This document shows positions 61,786 to 64,000 of a stretch of DNA of 64,000 nt, piece after piece. The stretch comes from Frondihabitans sp. PAMC 28766 (GTDB taxonomy: Bacteria > Actinomycetota > Actinomycetes > Actinomycetales > Microbacteriaceae): positions 4,030,001-4,094,000 of the forward strand of contig NZ_CP014513.1 of the NCBI RefSeq assembly GCF_001577365.1. Reading direction: 5' to 3'. A program made the position numbers and the translations under genes. Positions within the stretch are counted from its first letter, which is position 1. The number at the start of each line of letters is the position of its first letter. Below the pieces are notes generated by a model. That model ran no database searches. It was given only the letters and a program-made list of their open reading frames with translations, and had not been told where the DNA came from.

Positions 61786-63255
61786 TCAGTTTCCGGATCG
61801 CCTGACGTACTTTCCGCGAGGAGCGCCGACCATCGCGTCGTCGGCGAAGATGAGTTCACCCCTGAGATAGGTGTCGGTGACCTTGGCGGTCAGCTCGAAA
61901 CCTTCGAACGGTGTGTACTCCTGCTCCGAGAACGAGTCGTCCGCGTGCACGACGTACGACACCTCGTCGTCGAGCAGGCAGAAGTCCGCGTCGAATCCCA
62001 CGGCGATGTCGCCCTTGTTCGTCATGCCGTAGCGATCGGCCGGGTTCTTCGCCACGAGTTCCGCGATGCGGTTGTACGACAGGCCTCGCTTGCGGCCCTC
62101 GCTGACCATTCCGGGGAGGAGGTACTCGGTGCCGCCGAAGCCGGACTTGGCCAGGAAGACGTCGTCTCGCGGGTCTCCGAACTTCACCTCGTCTTTGCAG
62201 CAGGCGTGATCGGACGCGACCCACGAGAAGTCGCCGGCCAAGACGTGGTCCCAGAGGGCTTCGACGTCTTCACGGGGCCGGAGCGGCGGGTTGACCTTGC
62301 CACCGAGGTTCGCGGCGGTGCTCGTGTCGGCGAGCAGATGCCCGACGGTGACCTCCCTGCGGAAGTCGATGTGCGGGAACGTCTTCTGCATCATCATGGC
62401 CGCCTCGATCGCCTTGCGGCTGCTGAGATGAAGCAGGTTGATGTTCGGAAGCTCCGTCTCGTAGGCGAGGTACGAGGCGATCGTTATCGCGAGCCCCTCC
62501 GAGTGAGGTGGCCTCGATGCGCTGTAGGCCTCGAGACCGGTCAACGTGCCCTCCTCTTCGACGAGCTTGGTGTAGGCCCGCATGATCTCCGCCGTCTCGC
62601 AGTGCATCGACAGTGAGATGTGGTCTTTGTCCTTTTCGAACCGGGGATCCAGGCGCGCTTTCTGGAGTGCCCGCATGATGAACTCGAAGTGGGCGAAGTC
62701 GTACGACTCGTCTTCCGGGATCATCAGGAACGAGCTCTGATTGGTCGAGCGCCCGTGAAGCCCGTGGCTGCCGTAGAACATGAACACCTTGAACGACGGC
62801 ACGCCGAAGTCGTCGATGATGTCGGGGATCTCCTCGATGTGCTCTTTGAGGATGGGGGCGAGGTGGAACCCGTAGTCGATGTACGCGTTGCCCTGCGCGG
62901 CCTCGAGCACGTCAGGGAAGACCTCACTGTAGGGGCCGGTGCGGTTCATGTAATATGCGCCGGTCCGCATGTACGTGATGCCGCTCGTCACGCCACCCTG
63001 AGCGGATGCCCTGCTCTCGCTCGCCGTGTCGGCCGAGAGCTCGTCGTAGATGCCCCAGTGCTGGTGGACGTCGACCGCACCGGGAAAGAGATACTTGCCC
63101 CCGGCGTCGACGACTTCGGCAGCGTCGCCGGGATCGACATCGGCGCCGATCGCGACGAATCGGCCGTCGGAGACGGCCACGGCCAGTTGCTCCGGGGCCG
63201 GAGCTCCAGGACGCACCACTTTGGCGCCCGTGATCACGAGATCGTATTTCGACAT
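61786..63255 (-). CDS. Dihydropyrimidinase/hydantoinase-like amidohydrolase
   Basis: 489 aa cyclic amidohydrolase. Binuclear metal centre: VDVHQHWG (H-x-H), carboxylated Lys in PSFKVFMFYGS, His in SMHCETAEIM and INLLHLSSRKA, Asp in WVASDHACC. RGELIFADDAMVGAPRGKYVRR is the typical C-terminal beta-sandwich end. It opens hydantoin, dihydropyrimidine or allantoin-type rings. Strong AGGAGGAG RBS before ATG 63255. It follows the MmgE/PrpD gene (stop 63333), probably in one leftward operon. Confidence 0.88.
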   Translation of the reverse strand: MSKYDLVITGAKVVRPGAPAPEQLAVAVSDGRFVAIGADVDPGDAAEVVDAGGKYLFPGAVDVHQHWGIYDELSADTASESRASAQGGVTSGITYMRTGAYYMNRTGPYSEVFPDVLEAAQGNAYIDYGFHLAPILKEHIEEIPDIIDDFGVPSFKVFMFYGSHGLHGRSTNQSSFLMIPEDESYDFAHFEFIMRALQKARLDPRFEKDKDHISLSMHCETAEIMRAYTKLVEEEGTLTGLEAYSASRPPHSEGLAITIASYLAYETELPNINLLHLSSRKAIEAAMMMQKTFPHIDFRREVTVGHLLADTSTAANLGGKVNPPLRPREDVEALWDHVLAGDFSWVASDHACCKDEVKFGDPRDDVFLAKSGFGGTEYLLPGMVSEGRKRGLSYNRIAELVAKNPADRYGMTNKGDIAVGFDADFCLLDDEVSYVVHADDSFSEQEYTPFEGFELTAKVTDTYLRGELIFADDAMVGAPRGKYVRRSGN

Positions 63256-63332
63256 TCTTGTTTCTCCTCCTGGGTAAAGAAATCGGCTCCATCTCGATAC
63301 TCGAGCTGGAGGTGTCATCTGTCGGTGCGGCG

Positions 63333-64000
63333 TCAGATCGGATCGATACGGGTCATCGACTGCAGCACGGCTCCGATGTCCTGGTGGCCGTCGAGATCCC
63401 GGCACGCGCTGGTCAGTGCTTCTGCGTCGGCCTCGTTCATGGTTCGCTGAGCGTTGTCGCGGAACTTCTGGTTCAACTCGTCGAACGACAGCGGGCGGGC
63501 CGGACCGCCCCGGGTGGTGAGCACCTTCTGGGTGACGGTGGTGCCATCCGAGAGGTGCGCTGTGAGCGTGGCCGGGAACTCGCGCGGGAAGATCGCAGTG
63601 CACTCGGCGTCGATCTCGACGTCGACCTTCTGCATGAGGGATCGACGAGCAGGATCCCGGGCGAGGGCGTCCGTGTAGTCGTCGAGCCCGACCTCGAGTC
63701 CTCCGCCGCCGAGGAGGCCGGCCACGACGGCGTAGGGTCCGCTGAACTGCGCCATGTAGCCGGTCTCCGGCGAACGCTTGACCTCGATGGGGTCGCCGAT
63801 CGTGGGGAAGTTCGGCGCGGGAACGCCGAGAACGAGCCGATCGATGGAGTCGAGGTCGATTCCCGAACGGCGCAGCGCCGCTGCCGCATCGACAGCGGCG
63901 TGGGTGAAGTGGTTCGCGGGATACGGCTTGAAGAAGATCCCGGGAACGCACCAGTTGTCACCGAGTCCGTCCGTGATGGCGGACGGGGTGTAGTTGCCGT
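63333..64000 (-). CDS. MmgE/PrpD-family protein (5' part beyond window)
   Basis: C-terminal 222 residues of an MmgE/PrpD (2-methylcitrate dehydratase-like) protein; the frame runs off the window end. FFKPYPANHFTHAAVDAAAAL is the family signature after the helical lid, with VKRSPETGYMAQFSGPYAVV and EFPATLTAHLSDGTTVTQKV further on. Members are hydratases, isomerases or of unknown role in acid catabolism. Upstream of the hydantoinase-like gene, 77 bp apart. Confidence 0.88.
   Translation of the reverse strand, partial: GNYTPSAITDGLGDNWCVPGIFFKPYPANHFTHAAVDAAAALRRSGIDLDSIDRLVLGVPAPNFPTIGDPIEVKRSPETGYMAQFSGPYAVVAGLLGGGGLEVGLDDYTDALARDPARRSLMQKVDVEIDAECTAIFPREFPATLTAHLSDGTTVTQKVLTTRGGPARPLSFDELNQKFRDNAQRTMNEADAEALTSACRDLDGHQDIGAVLQSMTRIDPI

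Overview
This window is high-GC actinobacterial chromosome. Gene content, frequent GTG starts, many 1-4 nt start/stop overlaps and the protein families point to the Micrococcales, most likely Microbacteriaceae. No rRNA, tRNA, prophage or CRISPR array is visible. Coding is dense and almost all housekeeping or metabolic.

Layout. 0-9 kb: 3' end of an archaeal-type AspRS, three tiny ORFs, a Dabb and a glutaredoxin-like gene, the bS22 ribosomal protein, an excisionase-type HTH protein, an ArsR regulator, KtrB-KtrA potassium uptake, proC, a CDF metal exporter, tadA and upp. 9-16 kb: a leaderless Cys-codon leader peptide ahead of a winged-helix regulator, then MarR-photolyase-beta-lactamase-fold hydrolase, a PfkB kinase, GNAT and TetR. 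16-20 kb: dienelactone hydrolase, L,D-transpeptidase, a secreted Ig-like protein divergent from a Tat-exported ferritin-like protein. 20-25.6 kb: FMN-riboswitch operon ribE-ribB-ribH, pentapeptide protein, pabC, sdaA. 25.6-37.3 kb: one long minus-strand cluster of a peptide-type ABC importer, three NtaA/DszA-type flavin monooxygenases and an Old Yellow Enzyme, divergent from a frameshifted GntR/HutC regulator; this looks like an uptake-and-oxidation system for an unknown organic compound. 37-48.5 kb: AlkZ-like glycosylase, C1 aminopeptidase, aldo/keto reductase, acylphosphatase, amidohydrolase, Tag, APC transporter, SDR, and frameshifted RlaP-like and zwf genes. 48.5-51.8 kb: a cytosine permease-deaminase operon split by an IS110-group element. 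52-59 kb: sedolisin-like protease, DUF805 protein, remnants of a sugar-nucleotide epimerase and a histidine kinase beside an intact response regulator, and uncharacterised membrane proteins. 59-64 kb: a catabolic cluster with two HpcH/CitE lyases, IclR, a dihydropyrimidinase-like hydrolase and an MmgE/PrpD protein running off the window.

Most striking: in the left noncoding end of the IS110 element (49714-49986) one can read four short guides matching the interrupted gene and both IS ends, in the order expected of a bridge RNA. The circularised ends would also create a near-consensus sigma70 promoter. Other recurring themes are long hairpins placed exactly between convergent genes, and single-base frameshifts beside short G/C runs that may be sequencing errors.
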